In this document: positions 45,467 to 56,810 of the stretch, piece after piece
How the letters are laid out: each line of letters opens with the position of its first letter
How positions within the stretch are numbered: the first letter of the stretch is position 1
Source: Erythrocercus mccallii
Lineage: Eukaryota > Chordata > Aves > Passeriformes > Dicruridae
Assembly (NCBI GenBank): GCA_013397435.1
Contig: VZRG01000200.1
Coordinates: 473,179 to 537,178 of the forward strand
DNA length: 64,000 nt
Reading direction: 5' to 3'
The notes under the pieces: generated by a model
Told to the model about the DNA's origin: nothing
Database searches by the model: none
What the model saw: only the letters and a program-made list of their open reading frames with translations
Position numbers and translations under genes: made by a program

Positions 45467-45472
45467 AATAAA
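45467..45472 (+). terminator. Candidate poly(A) signal AATAAA (MAPKBP1)
   Basis: A canonical hexamer 2.8 kb after the stop codon; use unknown. Confidence 0.3.
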
Positions 45473-46060
45473 TTTAGGATAGTATATGTAGGAGACTCAG
45501 GAAAGCAGAATAGAAGTAGAGATGGTCTTGGTCTGAAGAACACCATTTGGCCAGTATCTGAATGATACAATACCAAAAGGCTTTGGGAAAGTAGATACAG
45601 GACTTGGAGATGGTGATCTGTAATTAAAGGATGAATTGGAAGGAGTTTGTTTTTAAATATGTTTTACTGAGCCTTTGCTTCATCTCTTGCTGCTCTCTAA
45701 GCAACTATTTTTTTTCTTAAATGGCAAAGCCATGAGCTGCTTTTTCAAGGCTTTGATGTTTTGAATTGATTAGAAGCCCAGTAAAAGAGACACTGGTGCC
45801 CAAGTTTGTTGCTGAGAGGGGTGAGAAGATAGTGTTGCTCTTTATAATTTAAGACTGATCGAACTAATTCTTCCCTCCTAACTTCCTATTGCTGGCAGTA
45901 GGATATATTACTAAAACCTCTAGTTTACAGAACAAAAACAGCATAAATGCATTGCATTTGCACCTTGTGAGCATGTTTCACTGCAGGCTGTCCATTGGGC
46001 CAGGCAGAGAAATAATGAATGGTAACTGCCTGGGAAGTGAAGAGGCTTGTTGGAGGAGGT

Positions 46061-46066
46061 AATAAA
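46061..46066 (+). terminator. Candidate poly(A) signal AATAAA (MAPKBP1)
   Basis: A canonical hexamer 3.4 kb after the stop codon; use unknown. Confidence 0.3.
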
Positions 46067-46859
46067 TTTAAGTCTATCCCTCTTAATGGTTTGTGATCCC
46101 TCTTACTGGTTTGCGTGGGTGTTAGCATAGGCACCTGCACAGCAAGATACCCGTATTAAGATATTTATTTAACATAAAGCCTGAAAAAATAATTTGAACC
46201 TACCTATCCTCTTTGCATATATTTTCTTCCCTTCAACCCAACATTCCAAGTCAAAATGAGAAGTTTTAGGTTTCTTTTCCATCTTGAAAATCATACAGCT
46301 TTGCCTGTGGAATCCCTCAGTTTGTTTAAGGGCTCCCTTGAACTGGGACAGTAGGAAGGGCTGCAACCTGAAAGGGCAGCAAACTGTTGTATTTCCTGCT
46401 GCAGACGGGTAACACCTTCCTCCTCCCCATCCCTCAGCAGCACCCAGGATCTGTGTGTATGGGAGTCCGCCTTTCTTCCACCTCCTCTCTCAGGTTGTCC
46501 TCTCCTTTCCATGCGACCTCCCAGGTGATGACTGGGGCATGGCCTTACAGCAGCCCCCTCCCCAGACTCCCTGTTTTGCAAACTTCATCAGGACTCAGAG
46601 GAATTGGGACGTTTCTTTCTGGGAGTAGAAACATACCAACTTAATTTTTTAAAAAGAACAAATATGTATATAATTATATATAAGACAAAAAGTGAAATGC
46701 AGGTATTTAAACACCCTTGGTAAATTCATGCATGTATACAGTGTCTTCCCCCCAGCCCGTTGGATGTGTAGCATCCAGGACACTAAATGACAAAAACCTC
46801 ATTGAAATGATAGACAGGTCTTCTAGCAGCCCCCCGAGAGGGCAGGTGGTTCCTTCTCT

Positions 46860-47040
46860 GGGTAAGTGCGGCACGTCCCGTGTTTCAGATGGTTCGTGTG
46901 GATGTCGCGGGGCGGCTGGGGCTGTGTCCGTGTCGCCCGGGGGACACGCGCGGGGCGGCCGCGTTCCGAACAAGCCGAACAAGCCATGCCCGCCCCGCGC
47001 TCCCGGCAGGCGCCTCCTCACCCCTGTTCCCCCCCCGTTC
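46860..47040. promoter_or_regulatory. CpG-rich segment upstream of JMJD7
   Basis: A block dense in CG dinucleotides and C-runs between the MAPKBP1 tail and the JMJD7 promoter. It starts next to a perfect donor-like GTAAGT at 46862. It may be part of a split CpG island. Confidence 0.45.
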
Positions 47041-47135
47041 CTGCACTGCCCTTTCCCTTCACTCCTTTAAAACACAAAACCTCCCTTCCTGCTTTATTTA
47101 TAAATGCGTGTTTTTATACTTTTGGCTTTAGGTGA

Positions 47136-47141
47136 AATAAA
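47136..47141 (+). terminator. Candidate distal poly(A) signal (MAPKBP1)
   Basis: AATAAA in GTGAAATAAAATAATAC, followed by T-rich sequence as expected for a downstream element. Confidence 0.45.
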
Positions 47142-47257
47142 ATAATACATTGTCTTTTTTTTAATTATTATTTGCGAAAAGAATTTAAAGTTCCGTTTAT
47201 TGGGTTCTGTGGGTTTGTTTTTTGTTTTTTTTTGTTTGGTTGGTTTTGTTGGTTTTG

Positions 47258-47259
<2 letters not shown>

Positions 47260-47298
<39 letters not shown>

Positions 47299-47331
47299 TT
47301 TTTTTTTGTTGTTGTTGTTTTTTTTTTTTTT
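47260..47331. repeat. Poly-T tract (38-nt homopolymer plus interrupted runs)
   Basis: 38 uninterrupted T at 47260-47297, then further T runs broken by single G. It lies between the last MAPKBP1 poly(A) candidates and the JMJD7 promoter. Confidence 0.95.
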
Positions 47332-47402
47332 GCACTGTGAGGCTCGCCCGGGAGCTGTTTTTAACTCTGTATCCATTTGTACTTCGTGTCTTAAACTGTT
47401 TC

Positions 47403-47408
47403 AATAAA
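47403..47408 (+). terminator. Candidate most distal poly(A) signal (MAPKBP1)
   Basis: AATAAA only 112 nt before the JMJD7 start codon. If used, the two transcripts would almost touch or overlap. Confidence 0.35.
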
Positions 47409-47439
47409 ACCGTGACCATTTGTTACCGAGCTGCGCCAC

Positions 47440-47740
47440 TCACTCGGGAGCTGCTCCCGGGCTCGTTTTCCGGGGGAAGGGGGCGGGGCCGCCTCCTGCG
47501 GGGCGGGGCCGGGCCGCGCATGGCGGAGGGCGCGGCGCTGCGGGCCGTGAGGGGCTGCCTGGCCGCCTTCCCGCGGGAGGCCCGCGGTGAGCGCCGGAGC
47601 GCGGAGCGGGGCGGGGGAGGCCGCGGTGACCCCCTCTGGGGCGGGCAGTGGGGCCGGGCCGGCCCCGCCGCCGCCCCGGAGCTCGGCCCGCCCGGTGCTG
47701 CCGCCTCGGTGAGCGGCAGCGGCGTGGGGCGATCGGCGGC
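47440..47740 (+). promoter_or_regulatory. JMJD7: JMJD7 CpG-island promoter
   Basis: A GC-rich, CpG-dense block with two GC boxes (GGGCGGGG at about 47481 and 47501) just upstream of the ATG and no TATA box. It spans exon 1 and the start of intron 1. Confidence 0.75.
47520..47586 (+). CDS. JMJD7: JMJD7 exon 1
   Basis: ATG in the context CGCGCATGG; MAEGAALRAVRGCLAAFPRE and AR plus one base. Donor GTGAGC. Confidence 0.93.
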
Positions 47741-50700
47741 ACCCACTGTGCTGCCGGCATGATGGTTCCGAGGTCAAGGTGAAGCAGAAGGCCGCCGCAA
47801 AAAGAAAGCGAAACTCGAGAAAACGGTCCTTTACTGGTTGTTTCTCTGGCTATGAAGTAGCAAAACAAAGCGCTATTCCAGCTTCCAAAAAGTCATCCTG
47901 TGTTATCACCTCTGTATGGGAGGCGCGCCTTCTGTAGCACAGGCCCTTTATCCCTTTATCCTCAGGCGCTGGCCTGATGATTCCCTCTGGCTCTGAAACC
48001 CCGCAAACACTCTCTGGGTTTTAACAAAGGGGTTCTGGATCCGTGGGGCAGTGCTTGGTGTCAGCGCGGCGAGGCCGTGAGCCTGTGTGCGGGCAGGGGG
48101 TGCCTCTCCCGGGATGCTGAGTGACACCGCTTGTCGTTTGCCTGGGCAGAGCTCGGCTGGCCGGAGTCCGTACCCTATCTTGATAGGCCTCCATCTCCGC
48201 TGGAGTTTTATCGAGAGTGGGTGAGCCCGAATAAACCCTGTATAATTCGCAACGCCATCAGCCACTGGCCAGCCCTGAAGAAATGGACCTCAGTGTACCT
48301 CAGGTATGAGCGAGCTGTGGAGTAGGACTGGTGTTCAGCTTCAGATGATCTCACTAAAAACCCCTTGGTTAATCTCTGCTGTTGTTTGTAAGATTAGCTC
48401 CGATTCCTTCCTGGTTCTTTGTGAAGGTGTTCAGTCTTCCCGAGGTCAGGTATAACTCTGTTCTTGCACTCGTACTGCCCTACCACTTCCGATGCAGCCA
48501 GGAGGGTGGGTGTTTTGGCTGTGTGCAACCAACAGACTCAGGCTATTGAAACACACCCAGCTGGAGTGAGGCTGTAACACTGTAAGAACAGACTGACTTG
48601 TTTGTGACTGAGCACACCTTGTTTTCTTCAAAAAACTAAATGATGAGCATTTTAACAATGACTGAAATTTTAAAGAAAAGTCCTTCTTTAAGAGGGGATT
48701 TATGGTTAGACATAAAAATCTGTGGGTCAGATCTAGTTCTGTGGGGTTTAAAGCTAAATATCTTACGGAACTAAGAACTGTTAGTCTCATGGGGTGTGTA
48801 TATATCAGTTTCTGTCCACCCCTTCTACCTGCTCAATTGCTTCTGGACACATGAACCTTTGGATCTGGCTGAGTTGAATGGACACAATAATATCAAGCTC
48901 TGCTGTGACTGGTGAAAAGAAGGGGCTGAAGAGGACCCTCTGTCTGCACCGAGGAAAACAGAGCTCCTTTGTGAACTGTCCTGTTAGGAAAGAATTCAGA
49001 GAGGAAAAAATAAACTAGATTTACCTTGACTGCAGGGAGCAACTGGAGCAGAATCCCAGAGTCCTTACCAGACAGCAGAAAACTTAATCACAAGACACCC
49101 ATCCATGGAAAGACAGGCATCTTATTTTTGCTGCCCTTGAATTATGTTTTTAAAATAATCAGTATGTAATACATGAGCTAATTGCAGGCCTGGATATAAA
49201 CCTTGGATTTGTTTTGCAGGGAGGTGGTAGGTCCCAAGGTGGTGAGTGTGGCAGTGACACCAAATGGTTATGCAGATGCAGTGTTTCAGGACCGTTTTGT
49301 CATGCCAGAGGAGCACCAAATGCCTTTCACGGACTTTTTGGACATTGTGGAGAAGAAAGTGACCTCTCCCAACGTATTCTATGTGCAGAAGCAGTGTTCG
49401 AACCTCACTGAGGAGTTCCCTGAACTTGTCTGTGATGTGCAGCCTGACATACCATGGATGAGTGAGGCACTGGGTAAACTCTCAATTTCTCAGTAAATAT
49501 TTTGCATGGAGCTTTAAAACAATCACACTAGGTACTACATGGTGAATGCTTGTTCTCTTTTTGAATGCCACAGCTCAGTTTGGTTTCATCCTCTTAGAAT
49601 GTGGAACTGGTAAAACACCTAATAGAGTAATCCAAGTTTGGGGGTTGGATTACTCTGAAATCAGTATCTCTGCTGTGTATTGGGACCCTCAGTGAACTGG
49701 GACCCAACTGAAAAAATGTTGTGTAACACTTCTTTACATTGAGTGGCTTTACTTTGATCTAGAGTTATGTTTTGGTTTAGTGTTTGCAGTGTAGAAGGAG
49801 GATGCTGTTGTTCACAGAGTGCTATTTGCAATGAAATCTGTCATAGTTACGAAGGAACTTACAGGACAGAATTTGGCAGAAAAATTATTTGAAATGTTTT
49901 TTAAAATGACATCTTTTTGTTGTTGTTGTCATAATATCTCTTTTCCGTAATCATACAGGGAAGAAGCCTGATGCTGTGAATTTCTGGCTTGGGGAGTCAG
50001 CTGCTGTGACATCTTGTACGTATCCTATGGCACTGTAAATCTTCTGGTGATTTCAATGCAAGTTTAAGCTGGCTCGTTTTGAGTTAGTGGCTCAGGAGAG
50101 TGATGTGGTTTTTCTGACAAGGCAGTTTTATTTTAACATGCTTTTTTTTTTGCATTCTTCATTCTGCCCTTCTGCAGCCTCTTGCTGCTGTGTCTCTGGC
50201 TGTATTTACCTGGCATTGTGTCAGGCAAATCACTGACAATTTGCTTCATTGAATGTATTTGCTACAGCATGATATTGTGACTTTCCCACTGGCTGCCAGA
50301 GGAAGAAGCAGTTTGATAATAATAGGGAAAGCTGATACTTTCAGTTTACTGTAGTTTCTGCTGCAAAGAAGGAAATAGCTATGATTTTCTGTCTTTCTTC
50401 ACATTTCTCTCTTCATTTCTCAATCCTAGTACATAAAGATCATTATGAGAACTTGTACTGTGTGGTATCTGGAGAGAAATATTTTCTACTGCATCCACCA
50501 AGTGACCGTCCCTTCATCCCATACGGTAAATCATTTTGCTGTGCAATGTGTCTGAAGGTTGGAAGGAGGACAGACTAGAACACTGACAGATGTGAAAAAA
50601 AGGAAGCAGTGGTAACATTTTGATGTTTATGCAGTGTTACACTTTCTACTTCTATTTCATGCTGGAGGTAATTTGTAATACAATGTTACTCTGAGGCCAG

Positions 50701-53700
50701 GTTTTCCCATACAGTAAAGTAATGGGCTCATTGATTCACATCTTGAGTCTTGTGTCCAGTTCTGGGCCGCTCAATTCAGGTAGGACATTTAGATGCTGAA
50801 GTGAGTCTAGAGAAGGATATTAAAGCTGGTGGAGGTTCCATGTTAGGTAATTCCTGTTAGGAGCAGGTGAGGGAGCTGGGGTTGTTTAACCTGGAGAAAA
50901 AGAGACTCGGGGGAACTTAGCACTGCCTAGAACTCCCTAAAAAGATGTTGTACCCCGGCGCGATCAGGCTCTTTTCCCAGGCAACCAGTGACAGAAGGAG
51001 AGGTAATGGTCTCAAGTTGTGCCCAGGGGAGGTTTAGTTTGGACATTGGGAGGAATTTTCTCACATAAAGGGTGATTTGATATTGAAATGGACTGCCCAG
51101 GGTGTGATGGAGACATGTGCCTGGAGATGATTAAGGAAAGACTTGGACGTGGCACTTAGTGCCATGGTTTAGTTGACAAGGTGGTGTTCAGTCATAGCTT
51201 GCACTTGATAATCTCAGGTCTCATCTCTTGATATCTTTTCCAACCTAACTGATTCTGTGATACTCATGGCAGTCTCTTCAGCTTTAGAATATTTAAATTA
51301 TTTAAGTATTTTGTCAGTGTTGTAGCATGTCATCTTTGATATTTTACAGTTCTGGATTCTGCCTGCTTTTCTCTAGGAAGAGAAAAGCCAGGAAGCTAAA
51401 AAATTAGTTGTGTTTTAATGGAATATTCAAGCCACTGACTGAATCTCTGAAAACTGAGAAGAAAGAGATTCTTGTGGCAGCCGTGCTTCACACTGCCTGT
51501 TTTCTGTTTCTTTATCTTGCTTTCTATGTGCATAGCAGTAGCTTTTGTTGCAGTGTCGTCTAGAAGATGGACAGCTTAACTTTGTCTCATAAAACTTAAT
51601 TTTCCCGTTCCTTGACTTTCAAACCATCAGATTCAATGAATGCAGAGTGCTCTATCACATAAACATAGTTTTCTAGTTGTGTGCTGCTACAATATTTTGT
51701 TTATACTTGTGGGACTTCTGCTGCTGGCAGATCCCAATATTTTTGATAAAAAGTCCTTTTCCCAAGCCCCGCGTCAGAAGAAGAGTCAGGAATCTGTCAG
51801 CTTTCTTGTTCAAGGTTGTTTATTTTTCCTTATCTTGTTACTTCTTTCTTTCTGCCTTGCGAGATCTTCACAGCAGCAAGGTCAGCTCCTGACTGCCCGC
51901 TGCAAGACGGTGCTTAACTTTTATACTAGATAGTATGTGTTTCATGTTTACAATTAAATACCAATACCTATCACCTATGTTAGACAGTCAACTTCTATTC
52001 TAATCCAATCCAGAAGTGCCACCATCACAGCAGAAAATGGATGACAAGAAGAAGGACAAAAGGACAAGGACCCTGATCCTCCATGTTGTCTCTTCTGACT
52101 CCGTCCTAAAAACCCCAATATTCTACATTTGCACCCCGTGACTACTTAACTACTATTACTAACTATCATTCTTTATTACACTCTTGTGGTCTGTAATTCT
52201 TTTTGCCAGCCCAAAGCTCTCCCATGGACCAAGATCAAAGACAGCGTCTCCCTGAGCTCTGTGCAGGGGGGTCTCTGTCTCCCTGCCAGGATCTCAAACC
52301 TTCCAGGGCAATCAGAGGAATGTCCTGGGTTCTGACGTATACTGTTCTTATTTTGTTTACAACCTTGAAGTCATAGAATCACAGAATGGTTTGGCTTGGA
52401 AGGGACCTTGAAGATCATTGAGCCAATGCCCCCCTGCCATTCAATACACCAAATTGCTCAAAGCTCCATCCAGCCTGACCTTGAACACTTCCAGGCACAA
52501 GACACCCATAACTTCTCTGGGCAACCTGTTCCAGTGCCTCATGACCCTTATTGTTAAAAAATTCTTCCTTATATATAATCTAAATCTACCCTGTCTCAGT
52601 TTGATACCATTAACCCTTGTCCTGGCCTTGGTAGAAAGTCCTTCCCTGTCTTTCTTATAAGCCCCTTTTATTTACTGGAAGGCCACAATGAGGTTTCCCC
52701 AGCATCCTCTCTTCTCCAGGCTGAACAACCCCATCTCCTCAACATTTCTTGGACTGGTGGTGTTGTATGTATGTGAATATATGACATATATGAGTATTAT
52801 AGGAGTCCTACTTTGTAAAACAAGTTAGTGTTAAAGCACAGAATAGACATAATGCTTACATTTCATAGTGTGTAGTAAAAAGAAAATGCCATCTTTTTTG
52901 AGCATTAGGTTAATTAATGGAGAGAAACTCACTCCAGGGAGGGCTTAGAAAACCACCTGTGCTGAAGCAATGAAAGAAAAGCAACCAGCAGTATCTGAAG
53001 CAGTTGATGAGCCCTGTCTATTAAAATTAGAAGTGAAAGGCTGGCCACAAGCCACTAATAACTCTTGTGAGTGCTTCTTTGGTAGACTGACCTAAGACGA
53101 AGCATCCACCTGTAGAATGATGTATAAGTCAGAGGTGCATTTATGCCTTCTGAAAAGGAAAGAAGACAGTGACTCAAACAAAATAGGACTGGGAAAACAA
53201 ATGGACTTGGAGGAGAATAATTATTATTCAGACTGACTGAAAAAAAAATTAAGAAACTGGATAAAATTTGAAATGGAAAAAGGGAAGGATAGTGAGTACA
53301 GTAAGTTGAAAATGATTTTGTCTTAATTTTCTTGGTGAAATTGTGACATACTGCCGTCACATTGCCTGAATTGTGTAATTTAATTCTTTCTCTGGTTCAG
53401 AGCTCTATCAGCCAGCAACCTACCATGTATCAGAAGATGGTTCATTTGAAATTGTGGATGAGAAGACTGCAGAGAAGGTAACTGCATTCTTTATAGTCTT
53501 TTTAATACAGTAAGGAGAGTTTGGTGCATTGCTGAGCCCTCAAATTAAGCATATTGATAGATATTTAGAAATCCTTCATTACTGGAAAGAGAATGCCCAG
53601 ATATTTCACTTGTATTTTACTATTTGCAAACGATACCCAGCTTCCAGAAAAATCTTTTACTGCACACCTGAAACCATTAATATCATGAAGTGTTGCTTTG

Positions 53701-56198
53701 CATCAGACTTGAATAGATCCACTAAAGAACTTTTGAATTCATCAACAACAAAGGAATTGTTTTCATTATGTCTGAAATAGACCCCTCTATTCACTTTCTT
53801 TTGGCCCTCAACTCAGGTCCACAGTAGTATCACCCTGTGCAAAAAAAACGTAACTGTCTGAATGAATAACATGTATTTTCTTAGTAGTAGCAAATATTTA
53901 TTTGATTAAAATGTTTAGATCTGGAGGCACTTTAAAGATCTCAGTAGAATCTTAATCCCTTGCCTTTTGCCTCTGCAAAGTGTGAGTAACATTACAACAG
54001 AACTTGAACTGGAGCTTGTTCTCTGTTTCCAGAGTGGTGCTCATGGAATCTCATTCCTGTAATGCAGCAAAGTTGGAATGCTGAGGTTTATAGTTCTGTA
54101 GGACAGAGAAAGAATTAATGCAGGCAAGAGGGACTTCCCAGCAGGGAGGGGTGTTTTAGCTGCTAGGAGTAAAAATTACACCAGAGAGTTAAAGAAGAAG
54201 AAATTAATTTCTAAAAAGAGTGGTGCAGATAAAGTATTTAAGTACTGAATGTAGGAGGAACAAACAAGGGGCTGGGGGTGTTTTGAAAGTATGGCAAGAG
54301 ACTGCAATTTCATGGATGACATTTATTGCCTTTTCTTTAATTAGAAATGTGTCACCAAAGGAGGCACATCTTTGCATCCTTGACCTATTCCCAGTTGAAT
54401 GTGGAAAGCTGTGTAGCTGTACATGTTTTGCTTGACAAAGTTCATGTTTTGTAACCTAGTGAGTTTGATTATCAGTTGTTTTTCTGGAAGCTTACTGGAA
54501 TTTTTTGCCAGAGTCTGTACCATATACACACTCTTTTGCCTTCAGGTGCCCTGGATCCCTCTGGACCCCTTGAACCCAGATCTAGAACTGTATCCAGAGT
54601 ATGCTCAGGCAAAACCTTTGCAGTGTACAGTGAAAGCTGGTGAGATGTTATATCTGCCTTCTCTCTGGTTCCATCATGTTCAGCAATCCCATGGCTGTAT
54701 TGCAGGTAAAATAGGCAGTATTTCCAGATACATTTTTGAATTGTGGTGTGTGTGCAGGTAGATATCCCATAGCAAAACATCAGTGGGAGCAAAGCTCCTT
54801 TAAGGTTATCTGCCTCTCTGCAGGAGGGAATTACAATCTTGACAGATCCCATGGGGCTGCCTCCTTGCAGCCTGTTTTGCTTATAATTCATAGCTTTGTT
54901 GACACAACATGGAAGATACTCTTTTCATATGAGCTGAAATCTGTTCTGACCCAGTCTCTTGCCTTGCTAATAAGTTTGTGTTTGTGTTACTCTTCCCCTG
55001 CACTTACCAAAAGTCTTGTCATCGCTTTCTTTGTAGGATTTATCATCATCTCTCTATTTTTTTTTTTTTTTTTCTTCTCTCCCCAAGTGAATTCCAGAAT
55101 TTCTAGCATTGCTTATTTGGTACATGTGGAGGGGTGGAGATGGTGCAAAGTATTATTGTTATGTCATGCAAGTTTTGCAAGGTTTAAGGAAGAAATTTTT
55201 GCTGGAATTTTTGCTTGCCCTTTGTCTGGAACAATCCTGATAATGCTGTTCAAGAAAAAAAGTATTTTGAACAGTTTAACATTAGTATTTGTATAACACT
55301 ACAAATATTGCAAGCCCTTTTTTCAGTTCTTGTGATTCTGTGATAAAAAGACAATCTAGCAGTAAAGCAGTAATTCTGATTCATTTTCCCAGTGCTGCTG
55401 TGTCAGTGCTTAAAGATTTTTTTGAAAAAGTAGAATTGTTTCCAGCTGCAAGCCCCTGGCCATCTTTTTTCTCTGTTTAGTAGAAATACCAGAGAGTTTG
55501 AATTTATTTGTCCTTTAGTCTGTTAACTGCAATACAGTCTGTATAAACTTGAAAAATCAATATTCTCTGGGTCTGGTCCAGTGACTATCTGAAGCTAGAG
55601 CATATCCTCCTCCAAGAAGCATTAGTACAATATTACAGGCTATGGCTTCATTTTCCTAGGAGACATACCCCAAAATTAGCAAGAGAAGCAGAATTAAAGT
55701 ACTGTCTAATTGATGACCACTGTGAAGTAGTGGTGAATTTGCCATCCTTTACACAGGAAGAGAGGTTCCTATCCAGATGTCAAACTTTGCAGTTTGGTAT
55801 TTTTTGTCTAAATAGAAGCATACATTTTCTGTTCCTAAGCATTTTGCCATTTTCTGCTCCAATGAATCTCCAGGATAGATTCTGAAGTTGGTTTGGGTTA
55901 AGACAGAGTTGCACTGGCAGCACTATTGAAGAACTCCATTGTTTGCTTACATTATTTTTAGCTGTAGTCAGAGATTTGCTCACTTCAAAGTTCAGTCAGT
56001 CATGAGTAAAACCCTGTACTAATTGCACAGTGTAAAACAGTCTATGAACACATTTGTAAATCATTACATTCTAGCCTTAAAATGTTTTCCCCTTTCTTTG
56101 TCTCCTCAGTGAATTACTGGTATGACATGGAATATGACATTAAGTACAGCTATTATCAACTACTAGATTGTCTCACAAAAACTGTGAAAATGATATAG
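47520..56198 (+). CDS. JMJD7: JMJD7, JmjC-domain lysyl hydroxylase (complete, 8 exons)
   Basis: A 2-oxoglutarate/Fe(II) oxygenase. The mammalian enzyme performs (3S)-lysyl hydroxylation of the translation-factor GTPases DRG1/DRG2; histone-tail protease activity has also been reported. Eight exons join in frame to 954 nt, 317 residues plus TAG (human about 316). Exons: 47520-47586, 48150-48303, 49220-49473, 49959-50015, 50430-50525, 53401-53477, 54546-54705, 56110-56198. The iron triad is visible as H179 and D181 in LHKDHYENLYCVVSGEK and H278 in SLWFHHVQQS; the matching human residues are H178, D180 and H277. Other signatures: CIIRNAISHWPALKKW, FYVQKQCSNL, HPPSDRPFIPY, NYWYDMEYDIKYSYYQLLD. The ATG is the first in the CpG island and aligns with the human start. 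No lesion seen. Confidence 0.97.
47587..48149 (+). other. JMJD7 intron 1
   Basis: 563 bp, GC-rich at its start; nothing else recognised. Confidence 0.85.
48150..48303 (+). CDS. JMJD7: JMJD7 exon 2
   Basis: 154 nt, ELGWPESVPYLDRPPSPLEF through KKWTSVYL plus two bases; holds the conserved PCIIRNAISHWPAL. Donor GTATGA. Confidence 0.96.
48304..49219 (+). other. JMJD7 intron 2
   Basis: 916 bp; no recognisable element. Confidence 0.8.
49220..49473 (+). CDS. JMJD7: JMJD7 exon 3
   Basis: 254 nt, EVVGPKVVSVAVTPNGYADA through DIPWMSEAL; start of the cupin/JmjC fold. Acceptor TTGCAG, donor GTAAAC. Confidence 0.96.
49959..50015 (+). CDS. JMJD7: JMJD7 exon 4
   Basis: 57 nt, GKKPDAVNFWLGESAAVTS plus one base of Leu178; conserved NFWLGE strand. 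Acceptor TACAG, donor GTACGT. Confidence 0.95.
50430..50525 (+). CDS. JMJD7: JMJD7 exon 5 (HxD iron motif)
   Basis: 96 nt, HKDHYENLYCVVSGEKYFLL through PSDRPFIPY. Supplies the first two iron ligands, H179 and D181. Confidence 0.97.
50745..51261 (+). repeat. CR1 LINE fragment with intact 3' end
   Basis: GTCCAGTTCTGGGCCGCTCA, GAGGGAGCTGGGGTTGTTTA, CTCAAGTTGTGCCCAGGGGA, ending CTAACTGATTCTGTGATA, the ATTCTGTG end of CR1. Confidence 0.92.
51725..52365 (-). mobile_element. Endogenous retrovirus 3' LTR (ERVL-like) with short internal remnant
   Basis: On the minus strand the LTR would run from a TGTAGAATATTGGGG start (right end at 52127) to about 51725. It has a TATA-type TATAAAAG (51918-51925) and an AATAAA (51819-51824) in the right order. 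The sequence just before its start, CACGGGGTGCAAA, resembles a polypurine tract, and 52128-52365 looks like internal 3' sequence. No coding ORF of viral type remains. No clear target-site duplication was found. Confidence 0.6.
52372..52755 (-). repeat. CR1 LINE 3' fragment
   Basis: Begins CATAGAATCACAGAATGGTT (reverse complement of the CR1 3' octamers), then TTGGAAGGGACCTTGAAGAT and ACTTCTCTGGGCAACCTGTT. It directly abuts the retroviral remnant. Confidence 0.92.
53401..53477 (+). CDS. JMJD7: JMJD7 exon 6
   Basis: 77 nt, ELYQPATYHVSEDGSFEIVD and EKTAEK. Acceptor GTTCAG, donor GTAACT. Confidence 0.95.
53478..54545 (+). other. JMJD7 intron 6
   Basis: 1.07 kb; no recognisable element. Confidence 0.8.
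54546..54705 (+). CDS. JMJD7: JMJD7 exon 7 (distal iron histidine)
   Basis: 160 nt, VPWIPLDPLNPDLELYPEYA through QQSHGCIA. Contains H278 in WFHHVQQ, the third iron ligand. Confidence 0.97.
54706..56109 (+). other. JMJD7 intron 7
   Basis: 1.4 kb with a T homopolymer near 55.06 kb; no other element recognised. Confidence 0.8.
56110..56198 (+). CDS. JMJD7: JMJD7 exon 8, terminal coding exon
   Basis: 89 nt, NYWYDMEYDIKYSYYQLLDC, LTKTVKMI and TAG, after a split Val codon. Confidence 0.96.
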
Positions 56199-56794
56199 CA
56201 GAGGTGGGGGACTCAAGCTTGTGATGTCTGTTTCTGATGTGAGACAATCACCAGCATCTGTGACTGGAGTACAAACATGATTTTCCCCAAAAGAACTGAA
56301 CATTAAATTATGGTCAACAATGCCTGCTGAACACATCATGGCTGTTTTTCTTGTCAGAGTCCAAACCAATTGACCAGATTTTTTGGCTTGTAAGTAGAAC
56401 TTTGATAATAGGATTTTTAGGCCTTTGCATGTTGCCTTGGTGATGGTGAGCAAAACAAAATGTGAAGGGAGACAATCCATGTTTTGAAATTCCCAAAACA
56501 GAAGCCCTGACTGTTCAGACGTACAGACTGTTTTCATAACAACCCAATGGACAAGCAAGGATCTGCTCTGCATCAGGCTGCAACAGTCCAACATATGCAT
56601 TCTGCTTAAGGCAAAAGTCTCTCCTGTTGTAATTCTCGAAGTTCAGTGGCTGTGGTGTTTTGGTGGTGAGAAACCACAACTTCTGCAATAAATAGGTCAG
56701 TTTAAAGCTTATTTCTGTACTAATTTATTTTTTTTCCAAAGTAAACAATGGCTGAAGGAGGAGGATATGTAAAATTCTATGTTGGCTATTTTCC

Positions 56795-56800
56795 AATAAA
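56795..56800 (+). terminator. JMJD7 poly(A) signal 1
   Basis: AATAAA in TTTTCCAATAAAGGTC, 597 nt after the stop codon. Confidence 0.65.
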
Positions 56801-56810
56801 GGTCTACAGC

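Larger units (their letters stand above)
42690..47141 (+). other. MAPKBP1: Putative MAPKBP1 3' UTR
   Basis: About 4.45 kb after the stop with no further coding exon. AATAAA hexamers occur at 45467, 46061, 47136 and 47403, so several 3' ends are possible. The last 300 bp are CpG-rich. Extent is inferred only. Confidence 0.5.
50526..53400 (+). other. JMJD7 intron 5 (2.9 kb), retroelement-rich
   Basis: Contains a plus-strand CR1, then a minus-strand retroviral LTR with a piece of internal sequence, then a minus-strand CR1. The last 640 bp are unremarkable. Confidence 0.85.

Noticed and set aside
47172..47519. N-terminal extension of JMJD7 through the poly-T region
   Set aside because: The frame is open only because of Phe-rich poly-T sequence. 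The ATG at 47520 sits in the CpG island and matches the known protein start.
47391..47868. Minus-strand Arg/Pro/Ala-rich open frames over JMJD7 exon 1
   Set aside because: GC-rich sequence has few stops in all frames; these are shadows of the CpG island with no motif.
49959..50525. JMJD7 as an inactive enzyme
   Set aside because: I checked for loss of iron ligands; the HKD motif and distal His are all present, so there is no sign of inactivation.
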